A DNA stretch of 64,000 nt from positions 1-64,000 of the forward strand of contig JAFRIG010000066.1 of NCBI GenBank assembly GCA_017432895.1, read 5' to 3'. Source of the stretch: Erysipelotrichaceae bacterium (lineage in GTDB: Bacteria; Bacillota_I; Bacilli_A; Erysipelotrichales; Erysipelotrichaceae). The translations under genes were made by a program, and so were the position numbers. Each line of letters begins with the position of its first letter. Positions within the stretch are counted from its first letter, which is position 1. The notes beneath the pieces are model-generated. The model was not told the DNA's origin. It searched no databases and saw nothing but the letters and a program-made list of their open reading frames with translations. Positions 52,326 to 61,988 of this stretch are shown in pieces.

Positions 52326-53266
52326 TATACATCATTCAGGGACAGGAAGAATATTTCATCAGAGAAAGGATAGCCAAAATAATCAAAGAAAGCGATGGCG
52401 AGATCTTTCATTTTGACGGCATGGACAAGAGTTTTGATATCGATCAGCTCCTGGAAGCCTGTCAGGGCAATTCCTTGTTTTCTTCCGGCTCTGTCGTTTT
52501 AGTCGATCAGCCTTATTTTCTGGTCAAGAAGAGTGATGAAAAAAACCTTCAACCGCTATTTGACTATATAAGCAAGCCCGTTTTTGAAAATCAGCTGATC
52601 TTTTATACCTATCTAAACAACTTCAATCAGCGTTTAAAAGCATTTAAACAGATCTCCGAAAATGCTCAGGTCATAACTTTAAATTCCCTGGACTACAAGA
52701 ATTTCAATAACTACGTCCGTTCCAGGCTGGTCGAAGAGGACTTGAAACTGGATAATGAGTCCATCTTTCTTTTAAGCAATCTATGCAAGAGAAGTGCGAC
52801 ACTGTTGAATCAGAATATTGAGATACTGAAACTGTATCCGGATAAGATCGATGCCAAGGCCATCAATCGTCTTTGTACGGTCTCTGATGATAACGACAGT
52901 TTTGAACTGATCAACGCTTTGACGAAAAAAGATGTATCCAGGGCCATCAGCATCGAAAGAAAGATGATCAGCCAGATCGATTCCTTGTTTTCCCTGATCG
53001 GCTTGTTGGCCAATCAGCTGCGCTTCCTTTATCAGATCGCCTATTACCAGTCCTTAGGCAAAAAGAGGAATGAGATCCTGGAACTGGCCAATATCAACGA
53101 ATATCGTCTAAACAAAGCCAACGAAGCTTTAAGCAATCTGAGTATGGAAGAGATTTTGTCGCTGTTAAAGAAGCTGTCTGATCTTGACGTCAAGTGCAAG
53201 TGCGACAATTCGATCAGCGATGAGACCCGTTTTGAACTATTCATTCTGGAACTGTTAAGAGGTTAA
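52322..53266 (+). CDS. holA: DNA polymerase III subunit delta
   Basis: This is the clamp-loader subunit that opens the sliding clamp. The 314-residue product starts MIYIIQGQEEYFIRERI, as the family does, so the GTG at 52322 is accepted as start. It overlaps the comEC stop by 4 nt. comEC-holA (yqeN) is a conserved Firmicute pair. A perfect extended -10 box lies 6 nt upstream of the GTG, giving the gene a possible private leaderless transcript. Confidence 0.92.
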   Translation: MIYIIQGQEEYFIRERIAKIIKESDGEIFHFDGMDKSFDIDQLLEACQGNSLFSSGSVVLVDQPYFLVKKSDEKNLQPLFDYISKPVFENQLIFYTYLNNFNQRLKAFKQISENAQVITLNSLDYKNFNNYVRSRLVEEDLKLDNESIFLLSNLCKRSATLLNQNIEILKLYPDKIDAKAINRLCTVSDDNDSFELINALTKKDVSRAISIERKMISQIDSLFSLIGLLANQLRFLYQIAYYQSLGKKRNEILELANINEYRLNKANEALSNLSMEEILSLLKKLSDLDVKCKCDNSISDETRFELFILELLRG

Positions 53267-53269
53267 GAT

Positions 53270-54439
53270 ATGCAGGCAATCAAACAACTTTACAGGATCG
53301 GCTATGGTCCCTCAAGTTCCCATACGATCGCACCGTACCGTATCGGGAAGGCTTATAAAGCAAACAATCCTATCTGCGATTCCTATAAGATCGAATTGGG
53401 CGGTTCTTTGGCGCTGACGGCCAAGGGGCATGGCACGATCGACATCATCAAAGAAGCTTTGGAATGTGACAGAATATCTTTTTCCTTTGATACGGAATGC
53501 GTCGAAAACAATATGTTCATCCAGGGCTTTTATGAAAATGAAAAAAGGCCTTTGTGGCATGGAAAGTCATTGGGAGGAGGAGCGGTCAGTATCGAAGAAT
53601 ACGATATCGGTGATGATAAGGAAGTCTATGACGAAAACAATTTCGAGGAAATAAAAAAATATCTCAAAGAAAATGATACCGATCTGCTTTCTTATGTCTA
53701 CAGTCATGAACCTGATTTAAGAGATCATCTTTCCAAATGCCTGGAGACGATGTTTGAGGCCGTCGATCGCGGTTTGAAGGCGGAAGGACTTTTGAATGAA
53801 CCGTTGAAGTATTACCGCATTGCGCAAAAACTTTATAAAAAAGCCAAAGAGAGAAACGACTATCTGGTAGCTTATTCCTATGCGGCTTGCGAAGAAAATG
53901 CGGCCGGTGGCATGATGTGCACAGCTCCGACGCTGGGGGCCTGCGGTATCCTGACATCTCTGATGTATTATCTTCGTTTCAATGAGGCTTATGAAATCGA
54001 GGAACTTTGCGATCTTCTCTCTATCGCCGGGATCTTCGGCAATTGTATCAAACGCAATGCTTCGATCGCCGGTTCAACGGGTGGCTGTCAGGCGGAAGTC
54101 GGCACGGCCTGTGCCATGGCTTCGGCAGCTTTGGCTTACAGCGAAGGTGGCGATCTCAGGACGATCGAATATGCGGCTGAGATGGGTATCGAACACTTTT
54201 TGGGACTGACTTGCGATCCGGTTTTGGGTTTTGTGATCATTCCCTGTATCGAAAGAAACGCCATTTCGATCTTACGTTCCTATGACTGTGCCTATCTGGC
54301 TAAGTCATTTCACAATATCAAAGAGAATACGATCAGTTTCGATTCGGTCGTTCATGCGATGAACTATACCGGCAACAAGCTGGCGATCGAACTTAAAGAA
54401 ACCTCTTTGGGAGGCCTTTCTTTGGAGTATAAGAAATGA
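53270..54439 (+). CDS. sdaA: L-serine dehydratase, iron-sulfur type, compact single chain
   Basis: This enzyme deaminates L-serine to pyruvate and ammonia. The 389-residue product joins the beta domain (YGPSSSHTIAP at the N-terminus) and the alpha domain, with cluster and active-site cysteines in CTAPTLGACG, GNCIKRNASIAGSTGGCQAEVG and CDPVLGFVIIPC. It is shorter than E. coli SdaA (454). Pyruvate from serine would feed acetate and H2 formation by enzymes also in this window. It overlaps the U32 gene as ATGA. Confidence 0.9.
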   Translation: MQAIKQLYRIGYGPSSSHTIAPYRIGKAYKANNPICDSYKIELGGSLALTAKGHGTIDIIKEALECDRISFSFDTECVENNMFIQGFYENEKRPLWHGKSLGGGAVSIEEYDIGDDKEVYDENNFEEIKKYLKENDTDLLSYVYSHEPDLRDHLSKCLETMFEAVDRGLKAEGLLNEPLKYYRIAQKLYKKAKERNDYLVAYSYAACEENAAGGMMCTAPTLGACGILTSLMYYLRFNEAYEIEELCDLLSIAGIFGNCIKRNASIAGSTGGCQAEVGTACAMASAALAYSEGGDLRTIEYAAEMGIEHFLGLTCDPVLGFVIIPCIERNAISILRSYDCAYLAKSFHNIKENTISFDSVVHAMNYTGNKLAIELKETSLGGLSLEYKK

Positions 54440-56493
54440 AAAGAATCGAATTACTGGCTCCGGCAGGCAATTACGAGTGCTTTTTGGCTGCCGTCAATAA
54501 CGGTGCCGATGCGGTCTATATGGGTGGCAAAAACTTTTCCGCCCGTGCTTTTGCAGGCAACTTTTCCAATGATGAACTTGCGGAAGCGATAAAATACGCC
54601 CATCTGCATAGAGTCAGAATCTTTGTCACACTAAATACGCTACTAAACGAATTTGAATTCGACAACGCCATTAAAATGGCCGATTACTACTATGAGACCG
54701 GTGTCGATGCGTTGCTGGTACAGGACCTGGGACTGTATTATGTTCTGAAAAATAAATATCCGGATTTTGAACTTCACTGTTCGACGCAGATGCATGTTCA
54801 CAATCTGGAAGGGATCAAAACAGCCAAAAAGCTCGGTTTTAAAAGAGTCGTCGTTGCCAGGGAATCAGATCTCGATTTCATCAGACAGGCCTGCAGGGAA
54901 GGTATCGAGATCGAAACTTTCGTTCATGGGGCCTTATGCGTGTCTTATTCAGGCCAGTGTCTGATGTCTTCCTATGCCAAACATCGTTCCGCCAACAAGG
55001 GCATGTGTGCCCAATGCTGCCGCTTGCGCTACGATCTTCTGGATAAGAAGGGGCATAAGGTCAAAACCATGACCGATTATCTGCTGTCACCCAAGGATAT
55101 GTTTCTTTTGGAAGATCTGCCTGAGCTGATTGAAGCGGGTGTCTCATCTTTCAAGATCGAAGGAAGAATGAAATCACCGGCTTATGTCGGCTATGTGACT
55201 TCCGTTTACCGCCAGGCCATTGATGCCGCTATGCAGGGTAAGGAGTTTAAGATAAATGCCGAAAAGCTGGAAGATCTAAAAGTTTTATTCAATCGCGGAT
55301 TCTCCAATGATCTGCTTTATGGCCGCAAAGAGCTGTTTGGCCAAAAGACTCCTAATCATTTAGGTGTTGCGATCGGGGAAGTTGTCAATGTCAGAAACGG
55401 TCTGACCTATATCCATCTGGATAAGGATCTTGAACAGTTTGACGGGATCAGGATCGGCGATGACGGCTTTATCGTCAATAAGCTCTATGTCGATGGCTTA
55501 CTGGTTTCTTCGGCTTCAGCCGGCAGTATCTGTGCCGTAGAAAGCGATAAAAAGTATAAAGGCCTCGTCTACAAGACTCAGGATCACCTGCTGGAGAAGC
55601 AGATCGCTCAAACGCCGGAAAAGAAGCTGCCTTTGGATATGGATATAGCCATATATCCCGATAAAAAGGTCACGGTGCGGCTTAAATGTTATGAACAGGT
55701 GTTTGACTATACATCAGAAATATGTGCACAGAAGGCCTTAAAAGCGCCTTTAAATGATGACTCGATCCGCAAACAGTTCGGCAAACTCAACGAAACTCTT
55801 TATTATCTCAATGATATAAAAATAAGTACCGATAATGCTTTCCTGCCTTTGAAAGATCTCAATCAGATCAGAAGGGAAGCGATCGAAGCTTTCAATGCTT
55901 ATCGGCTCGCCTCATTTAAGCGGGAAAAGATCGAGTGTCAACTGCCTGAGGCAAAGACTGATTCTTTAAAAGAACAGGATATGGATCAGACTGGCGACAC
56001 GATAAAAATGAATGACAGGACTTTTGCGCTCAATTACGTGATAAATCCTGAATCGCAATATGCTACTGATGATAGGGCAGTGATCTGTGAGTTCGGTGGT
56101 CTTTTGAAAGACTATGAGGAAAAGATCGCTTATTATACACTAAATTGCTGCAATTCCTATACCTATGAGTTCCTTAAACGCCTCGGTTTCGATTATGTCG
56201 TCTTGTCCAGTGAACTGCAGCCTAATGAGATCAAAGCCTTGATGCAAGGATATGAAAAACGTAACGGCATTAAGATCAGACCCTTTGTCTTTTCAAAAGG
56301 GGATAGAGTCCTGATGTATATCAAGAGCGATCCATTCAAAGATTACGCCGAAGATCTCAAGGGCTATAGTCTAAATGATGGAACCAATACTTACAGGATC
56401 GAAAAACACGGCGAGATCACCCAACTGATACAGACCGATCATAAGGTCGATATAAGCGATCTGTCAGTCTCTTCATTGACGGTTTCTTTATAA
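54436..56493 (+). CDS. U32 family peptidase-like protein with DUF3656 domain (RlhA/TrhP-like)
   Basis: This is a 685-residue protein. Its N-terminal U32 domain begins MKRIELLAPAGNYECFLAAV and has CSTQMHVHN, EIETFVHGALCVSYSGQCLMSS and cysteines in MCAQCCRLRY. It is followed by SFKIEGRMKSPAYVG and a DUF3656-like region (about 390-490, ending PLKDLNQIRREAIEAF). Such proteins hydroxylate RNA: RlhA on 23S rRNA C2501 and TrhP on tRNA U34. DUF3656 points to RlhA, but the exact target is uncertain. Translation is coupled to sdaA. Confidence 0.85.
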   Translation: MKRIELLAPAGNYECFLAAVNNGADAVYMGGKNFSARAFAGNFSNDELAEAIKYAHLHRVRIFVTLNTLLNEFEFDNAIKMADYYYETGVDALLVQDLGLYYVLKNKYPDFELHCSTQMHVHNLEGIKTAKKLGFKRVVVARESDLDFIRQACREGIEIETFVHGALCVSYSGQCLMSSYAKHRSANKGMCAQCCRLRYDLLDKKGHKVKTMTDYLLSPKDMFLLEDLPELIEAGVSSFKIEGRMKSPAYVGYVTSVYRQAIDAAMQGKEFKINAEKLEDLKVLFNRGFSNDLLYGRKELFGQKTPNHLGVAIGEVVNVRNGLTYIHLDKDLEQFDGIRIGDDGFIVNKLYVDGLLVSSASAGSICAVESDKKYKGLVYKTQDHLLEKQIAQTPEKKLPLDMDIAIYPDKKVTVRLKCYEQVFDYTSEICAQKALKAPLNDDSIRKQFGKLNETLYYLNDIKISTDNAFLPLKDLNQIRREAIEAFNAYRLASFKREKIECQLPEAKTDSLKEQDMDQTGDTIKMNDRTFALNYVINPESQYATDDRAVICEFGGLLKDYEEKIAYYTLNCCNSYTYEFLKRLGFDYVVLSSELQPNEIKALMQGYEKRNGIKIRPFVFSKGDRVLMYIKSDPFKDYAEDLKGYSLNDGTNTYRIEKHGEITQLIQTDHKVDISDLSVSSLTVSL

Positions 56494-56518
56494 ATCCAAG
56501 CTATGCAGGTACATTCCT

Positions 56519-56543
56519 CAGATAATCGGAATATCTGTTTTTT
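56519..56543 (+). terminator. Terminator after the U32 gene
   Basis: CAGATA (56519-56524) pairs with TATCTG (56532-56537) around a 7-nt loop, followed by six T residues. It ends the long comEA-to-U32 unit. Confidence 0.8.
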
Positions 56544-56557
56544 CGCTATCCTAAATT

Positions 56558-56566
56558 TGTTATAAT
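56558..56566 (+). promoter_or_regulatory. smc promoter
   Basis: An extended -10 TGtTATAAT lies about 24 nt before the smc ATG; GAGGAG provides the ribosome binding site. Confidence 0.6.
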
Positions 56567-56590
56567 ATCAAAGTAATATGAGGAGTTGCG

Positions 56591-59533
56591 ATGTTTCTTA
56601 AACGTATCGAAATGCAGGGATTCAAATCCTTTGCTGACCATATAACGATCAATTTTGAAGATCCCGTGACCGGGATCGTAGGACCTAACGGCTGCGGAAA
56701 GTCGAATATTTCTGATGCCATCAGGTGGGTCCTTGGTGAACAGTCGGTCCGTTCGCTGCGTGGCGAAAAGATGACTGACATTATTTTTGCCGGCACAGAA
56801 GAGCGTAAGGCCATGAACATGGCGGAAGTGACGCTCGTTTTTGACAATTCGGCCCATATGTTAAATTCGGAACTCGATGAGATCGAACTGACCAGACGCA
56901 TCTATGGCGATGATCAGGATGCCGAATATCTCATCAACAAGAAAAATGTCCGCTACAAGGATATCCTTGATCTGATCATGGATACGGGTCTAGGTAAACA
57001 TTCACTTTCCATGATCTCCCAGGGTAACGTCTTGAGTTTTGCGGAGGCCAAACCATATGACCGCCGTGAGATCTTCGAAGATGCCGCAGGTGTCTCCAAA
57101 TACAAGAAGAGAAAGATCGAATCATTAAATAAACTTGAAAGGACCAAGGACAACCTTGATCGTACCTACGATATCCTCAGCGAACTGGAGAGACAGGTCG
57201 CTCCTTTAAGAAGACAAGCCAAAAAGGCAGAGATCTATCGCGAAAAAAAGGCCAGACTTGAACAGATCGAAGTGGCCGTTTTAGTCAATGATATCCGCAG
57301 TCTCAACGAACAGAAAAACGAACTGGAGAAATCGATCTTTGACCTGGATACCAATCTGGCCATGCACGAAACGACCATTCAGGTACATGAAAACTCGAAT
57401 TTTGAAAACAAGAACAGATTGAAAGAATACGATCATCAGATCAACGCTACGCAGGAAAAACTGATGATGGTCATCAATGAGATACAGACTCTGGAAGCAA
57501 GAAGGATCGAGATCGATGAGAAGCGCAAATACGCCATTGAAATGGGTTCTTCGGAAGAAAAGATCAAAGAACTGGAATCATATATCAGCGAAGCCAAATT
57601 CGAATACGATGACAGGCTTGAGCGTCTCAATAAGCTGAAAGCCGATATCGATCTTTTGAATACCAATCTGGAAAATACAGCCATGGATCTTGGCGAAGCC
57701 TCCATGAAAAAAGATGAGACCAATAACGTTCTCAATCGGATGTCCAATCGTCTGGAAGTTTTAAAAAATGTCATTGAAGATCCTTTCTCTTCAGCCAATC
57801 AGGCCGGTGTCAAGGCCATCATGTCCAATAAGAATTCCTTCTATGGCATCATGGGTGTCATCGGACAGGAGATACATCCCGATGAGGGATATGAAGAAGC
57901 TATCGCCACGGCTTTGGCCGGCAGCATCTATCATATCGTCACCAAAGATGAAGAAGCAGCCCGCAAAGCTATCGCTTTTTTAAAGAAGAACCGGTCCGGC
58001 AGGGCGACTTTCTTACCTTTAACTGTCTGCCGTCCGCATTTTGTCAGATATGAAGATGAGATCATCTGCAAGAACTTCAAAGGCTATCTGGGTACGGCTT
58101 TCGATTTCTGTACCTGTGAACCTGTATATGATCTGATCAAAGAATCGCTTTTGGGCAATGTGCTGGTAACGGAAGATCTGGAAAATGCCAATGAACTGGC
58201 CAATCTGCTCAAATATGCCTATAAGATCGTCACGCTGGATGGCGAAGTGGTCCACAGAGGCGGTTCGATGACCGGCGGTAAAGTCAAAAACGAGGTTTCC
58301 ATGGTAACGGCACAGGCCGAATACCGGCGTCTGGAAAACGATATGGTCTCCTATAAGGCTGAGAATACGCTGGCCATCAAAAACTATAATACTTTGCAGG
58401 CTCAGAAAGAAAATCTGGAAAATCAGATCACGGAAAAAAGGATCGCCATCGCGCAGCTTGAACCGATCGTCGATACCAAGCGGGCCAAATATGAAAAACT
58501 GCAGGCTGACTATGAATCCATAGCGCCTTTAAAATCGCAGGAAAGCATCACCGATACGGTCATCGCCAAACTTTCCGAGAATTATGCCAGGAAGGATGAA
58601 TTATCCAACTCTCTGAAGTTAAGGCGTGATGAAAGAATGAAACTTTCAGCTGAGATCGACCGCAAGGAACAGCAGATCAGACTGGTCAGAAGGCAACTGG
58701 ATGAAGCTCGAAACGACATTTCGGCCGTCAATACCAGCCGTGCCGTTCTTGACACCAAGCTGGAAAACGATCTCAATCGTCTGGCTTCCGAATACCAAAT
58801 GACTTTTGAATATGCTTTGGAGAACTGCGATATCGAGATCGACGAGAATGCCAAAGAGGAAGTCGTCAATTTGCGTAAGGATATCCAGGAACTTGGTAAC
58901 ATCAACATGGCTGCTCCGGAAGAATTCACGGAAGTCAATGAAAGATACGAATTCCTGAAAAAGAATTATGACGATCTTATTGCATCCCGCGACAAGATCC
59001 TTTCGGCGATCGATGAGATGGACGAGATCATGAAGACGCAGTTTGAAGCGACTTTCAATGCGATAAATGCGGAACTTCCTTCCGTTTTCGCGAAGTTGTT
59101 CGGCGGTGGCAAGGCCAGACTGGTCCTGGAAGATCCCAATGACATCTTAAATACGGGCATCGATATCGATGTTCAGCCGCCCGGCAAAGCCGTAAAATCG
59201 ATCAGATTGTTCTCGGGTGGTGAAAAATCACTGATCGCCATCTGTGTCCTGTTTACCATCCTCAAGGTCAGACCGGAACCGCTGATCGTCTTTGATGAGA
59301 TCGAATCGGCCTTGGATGTCGCCAATGTCGAAAGATTTGCGAAATATGTCAAGGAATTCGCGGATAAATCGCAGTTCATCATCATCACTCATCGTCCCGG
59401 TACCATGGAACAGTGCGATTCATTATTTGGTGTGACGATGCAGAAACGCGGTATTTCGCAAATGCTTAAGGTCAAACTGATCGATGCGATCGAAATGGCT
59501 GAGCCGGAAGAAAAGTTAGGAGCTGAAGCATAA
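56591..59533 (+). CDS. smc: Chromosome segregation ATPase SMC (compact)
   Basis: SMC, with ScpA and ScpB, organises and segregates the chromosome. The 980-residue product has Walker A GPNGCGKSN (31-39), long coiled coils, a hinge (about 420-540, with HPDEGYEEAIATALAGS), and the C-terminal LFSGGEKSLIA signature with Walker B VFDEIESALD. It is about 200 residues shorter than B. subtilis SMC (1186), the loss being in the coiled-coil arms. rnc, usually upstream, is absent. It shares TAATG with ftsY. Confidence 0.94.
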   Translation: MFLKRIEMQGFKSFADHITINFEDPVTGIVGPNGCGKSNISDAIRWVLGEQSVRSLRGEKMTDIIFAGTEERKAMNMAEVTLVFDNSAHMLNSELDEIELTRRIYGDDQDAEYLINKKNVRYKDILDLIMDTGLGKHSLSMISQGNVLSFAEAKPYDRREIFEDAAGVSKYKKRKIESLNKLERTKDNLDRTYDILSELERQVAPLRRQAKKAEIYREKKARLEQIEVAVLVNDIRSLNEQKNELEKSIFDLDTNLAMHETTIQVHENSNFENKNRLKEYDHQINATQEKLMMVINEIQTLEARRIEIDEKRKYAIEMGSSEEKIKELESYISEAKFEYDDRLERLNKLKADIDLLNTNLENTAMDLGEASMKKDETNNVLNRMSNRLEVLKNVIEDPFSSANQAGVKAIMSNKNSFYGIMGVIGQEIHPDEGYEEAIATALAGSIYHIVTKDEEAARKAIAFLKKNRSGRATFLPLTVCRPHFVRYEDEIICKNFKGYLGTAFDFCTCEPVYDLIKESLLGNVLVTEDLENANELANLLKYAYKIVTLDGEVVHRGGSMTGGKVKNEVSMVTAQAEYRRLENDMVSYKAENTLAIKNYNTLQAQKENLENQITEKRIAIAQLEPIVDTKRAKYEKLQADYESIAPLKSQESITDTVIAKLSENYARKDELSNSLKLRRDERMKLSAEIDRKEQQIRLVRRQLDEARNDISAVNTSRAVLDTKLENDLNRLASEYQMTFEYALENCDIEIDENAKEEVVNLRKDIQELGNINMAAPEEFTEVNERYEFLKKNYDDLIASRDKILSAIDEMDEIMKTQFEATFNAINAELPSVFAKLFGGGKARLVLEDPNDILNTGIDIDVQPPGKAVKSIRLFSGGEKSLIAICVLFTILKVRPEPLIVFDEIESALDVANVERFAKYVKEFADKSQFIIITHRPGTMEQCDSLFGVTMQKRGISQMLKVKLIDAIEMAEPEEKLGAEA

Positions 59534-60477
59534 TGGGCTTTTTCACAAAAGATAAAAACAAGTATCTGCACGGTTTTGCCAAGACTAATGATTCTTTAGG
59601 CCGAAAACTGCGTTTCGTTACTGAAAACAAGAAGCAGAACAAAGATGATTTCATGGAACAGCTCATGGTCACTTTGATCGAAGCCGATATCGGCTATCAG
59701 ACTTCCGAACTGATCTGTGACAAGTTTTTCGAGACCTGTCAGAACTACTATTATCTTTTCGCCAAAGATATCATGAACTTCCTGGGCCAGACTTTCCGGG
59801 AAGTTTATTATGAGAAACCCGATGAAGATATAGTTTACAATGAAAACGGGCCGACGGTCATCCTGATGGTGGGTGTCAACGGTTCGGGCAAGACTTCGAC
59901 CTGCGCCAAACTGGCTTACCGCTATCTTAACGACAACAAAAAAGTTGCGCTGGTCGCGGCTGATACTTTCAGAGCCGGTGCTGCCAAGCAGCTGCAGGTG
60001 TGGTCGGAAAGGCTTGATATACCCTGTATTACCGGCAAGGAAAACGAAGATCCAAGTTCCGTTTTAGTCAAAGGCTGCCGCTATGCCAAGGAAAACGACA
60101 TCGACATCCTGATCTGCGATACGGCCGGCAGATTACAGACTAAAGTCAATCTGATGGCGGAACTGGAAAAGATGCACAGAGTCTTAGGCAAAGAGATAGA
60201 TGGGGCTCCGCACAATACGTGGCTGGTACTGGATGCCAATACGGGTCAGAATGGACTCTCGCAGGCCGAATTATTCAACGAGATAACCGATCTAAACGGT
60301 ATAATACTGACAAAGATGGACGGTACTTCCAAAGGCGGTATCGTCATCGCCATCAAACACATGACCGGCCTGCCGGTAAGATATATCACGGTAGGGGAGG
60401 ACATGGAAGATATCCAGGATTTCGATTTCGATATGTACCTGGATTCGATCATCGGAGAACTGCGCCATGCCAATTGA
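59533..60477 (+). CDS. ftsY: Signal recognition particle receptor FtsY
   Basis: FtsY docks SRP-bound ribosomes at the membrane. The 314-residue product lacks a long acidic N-domain and has an NG domain with GVNGSGKT (114-121), DTFRAGA, DTAGR and TKMDGTSKGG. The smc-ftsY order is conserved in Firmicutes. It overlaps ylxM by 11 nt. The partner gene ffh, usually right after ylxM, is not in this window. Confidence 0.95.
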   Translation: MGFFTKDKNKYLHGFAKTNDSLGRKLRFVTENKKQNKDDFMEQLMVTLIEADIGYQTSELICDKFFETCQNYYYLFAKDIMNFLGQTFREVYYEKPDEDIVYNENGPTVILMVGVNGSGKTSTCAKLAYRYLNDNKKVALVAADTFRAGAAKQLQVWSERLDIPCITGKENEDPSSVLVKGCRYAKENDIDILICDTAGRLQTKVNLMAELEKMHRVLGKEIDGAPHNTWLVLDANTGQNGLSQAELFNEITDLNGIILTKMDGTSKGGIVIAIKHMTGLPVRYITVGEDMEDIQDFDFDMYLDSIIGELRHAN

Positions 60478-60781
60478 CAGGGAATACAATTCGCTTTTGC
60501 TGGATTATTATGGTGAACTGCTTACAAAACACCAGCAGAACATCCTCGATGAATATTTCAATGAAGATCTGTCGATGAATGAGATCGCCGACAATCTGAT
60601 GATCTCCAAAAGTGCCGTTCAGGATCTGATCAAAAGATCACTCGTACAGCTAAACGATTACGAAAAGCATCTGAAAATGATCAAAAAGGATCAGCAGCTT
60701 GAAGAGATACTTTCACAAATGAAAAAGGAAAACAATGAATTATTAGATTCATTTATTCAAAAAATTGAAAAAATAAAGTAG
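60467..60781 (+). CDS. ylxM: YlxM/p13-like protein (UPF0122)
   Basis: This is a 104-residue helix-turn-helix protein of the UPF0122 family, which modulates SRP GTPase activity. LTKHQQNILDEYFNEDLSMNEIADNLMISKSAVQDLIKRS matches a sigma-70 region 4-like HTH. In most Firmicutes it sits between ftsY and ffh; here ackA follows instead. Confidence 0.9.
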   Translation: MPIDREYNSLLLDYYGELLTKHQQNILDEYFNEDLSMNEIADNLMISKSAVQDLIKRSLVQLNDYEKHLKMIKKDQQLEEILSQMKKENNELLDSFIQKIEKIK

Positions 60782-60793
60782 GGAGAAGAAATT

Positions 60794-61987
60794 ATGACAA
60801 AAATCATGGCTGTCAACTCAGGTAGTTCATCGCTCAAATTCCAGCTTTTTGAAATGCCTGAAGGAAAAGTTTTAACCAGCGGCAACGTGGAGAGGATCGG
60901 ACTTCCGATGGGCATTTTCGGTATCAACGTAAATGGCGAAAGGATCTCCAGAGATGTTCCGGTACCTAATCATCAGTTCGCTGTCGATCTGCTGCTTGAT
61001 GCTCTGATCGGCTATGGCATCGTCGAATCTCTTGATGAGATAAAGGCTGCCGGCCACAGAATAGTCCAGGGCGGTCCGTACTTCAAGGATTCCGTGAAAG
61101 TTGACGAATATGTCGTCGATAAAGTCAGAGAACTGATCGACATCGCTCCGCTTCATAATGCCGCCCATCTGACCTGCTATGAAGCTTTCAAAAATGCTTT
61201 GCCCAATATCGAACATGTTTTCGTCTTTGATACCGCATTCCATCAGACCATGGAAGCCGATTCATATCTGTTCCCGGTTCCTTACGAGTGGTATACCGAT
61301 TACAAGGTAAGACGCTATGGTGCTCATGGCACTTCACATAAATTCGTTGCCAACCGTACGGCTGAAATTATGGGCAAGAACATCGAAGATCTCAATCTGA
61401 TCACACTGCATTTAGGCTCCGGTGCTTCGATCACGGCAATCAAAGGCGGCAAATGCATCAATACCTCGATGGGCCTTTCGCCTTTAGGCGGTATCATGAT
61501 GGGTACCAGATGCGGCGATATCGACCCGACCGTCGTCTATTTCATGGCCAAGAAGCTCAACTGTACACCTGAAGAGATGGAAACATACCTCAACAAGAAG
61601 TCCGGTATGGCCGGCGTATCCGGCGTTTCATCCGATTCCAGAGACGTCGAAAACGCCATCAAAGAAGGCAACGAAAGAGCAAAGATCACTTATGAACTCT
61701 ATGCCAACCGCGTCATCAACATGGTCGGCGGCTATGTGATGCAGCTGGGTCATGTGGATGCTTTGACATTTACGGCCGGTCTGGGTGAGCATGCCACGAT
61801 GGTCAGAGAAATGATCTGCAAGCGTCTGGAAGAAGGTCTCGGTCTGAAGATCGACTATGAACTCAATGCCAAATGCCATTCCGAAGCCGAATTATCGCTT
61901 CCGGATTCCAAAGTCAAAGTCTTCGTTGTTCCGACAAACGAGGAACTGGCCATCGTCAACGATACCGTCAGGATCTTAGGTTTATAA
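60794..61987 (+). CDS. ackA: Acetate kinase
   Basis: This enzyme interconverts acetyl-phosphate plus ADP with acetate plus ATP, the energy-yielding end of acetate fermentation. The 397-residue product has MAVNSGSSSLKFQLFEM at the N-terminus, the DTAFHQTM and HGTSHKFV segments, and HLGSGASITAI for phosphate binding. GGGAGAAG precedes the ATG. pta is not adjacent. With the hydrogenase it points to acetate/H2 fermentation. Confidence 0.96.
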   Translation: MTKIMAVNSGSSSLKFQLFEMPEGKVLTSGNVERIGLPMGIFGINVNGERISRDVPVPNHQFAVDLLLDALIGYGIVESLDEIKAAGHRIVQGGPYFKDSVKVDEYVVDKVRELIDIAPLHNAAHLTCYEAFKNALPNIEHVFVFDTAFHQTMEADSYLFPVPYEWYTDYKVRRYGAHGTSHKFVANRTAEIMGKNIEDLNLITLHLGSGASITAIKGGKCINTSMGLSPLGGIMMGTRCGDIDPTVVYFMAKKLNCTPEEMETYLNKKSGMAGVSGVSSDSRDVENAIKEGNERAKITYELYANRVINMVGGYVMQLGHVDALTFTAGLGEHATMVREMICKRLEEGLGLKIDYELNAKCHSEAELSLPDSKVKVFVVPTNEELAIVNDTVRILGL

Positions 61988-61988
61988 A

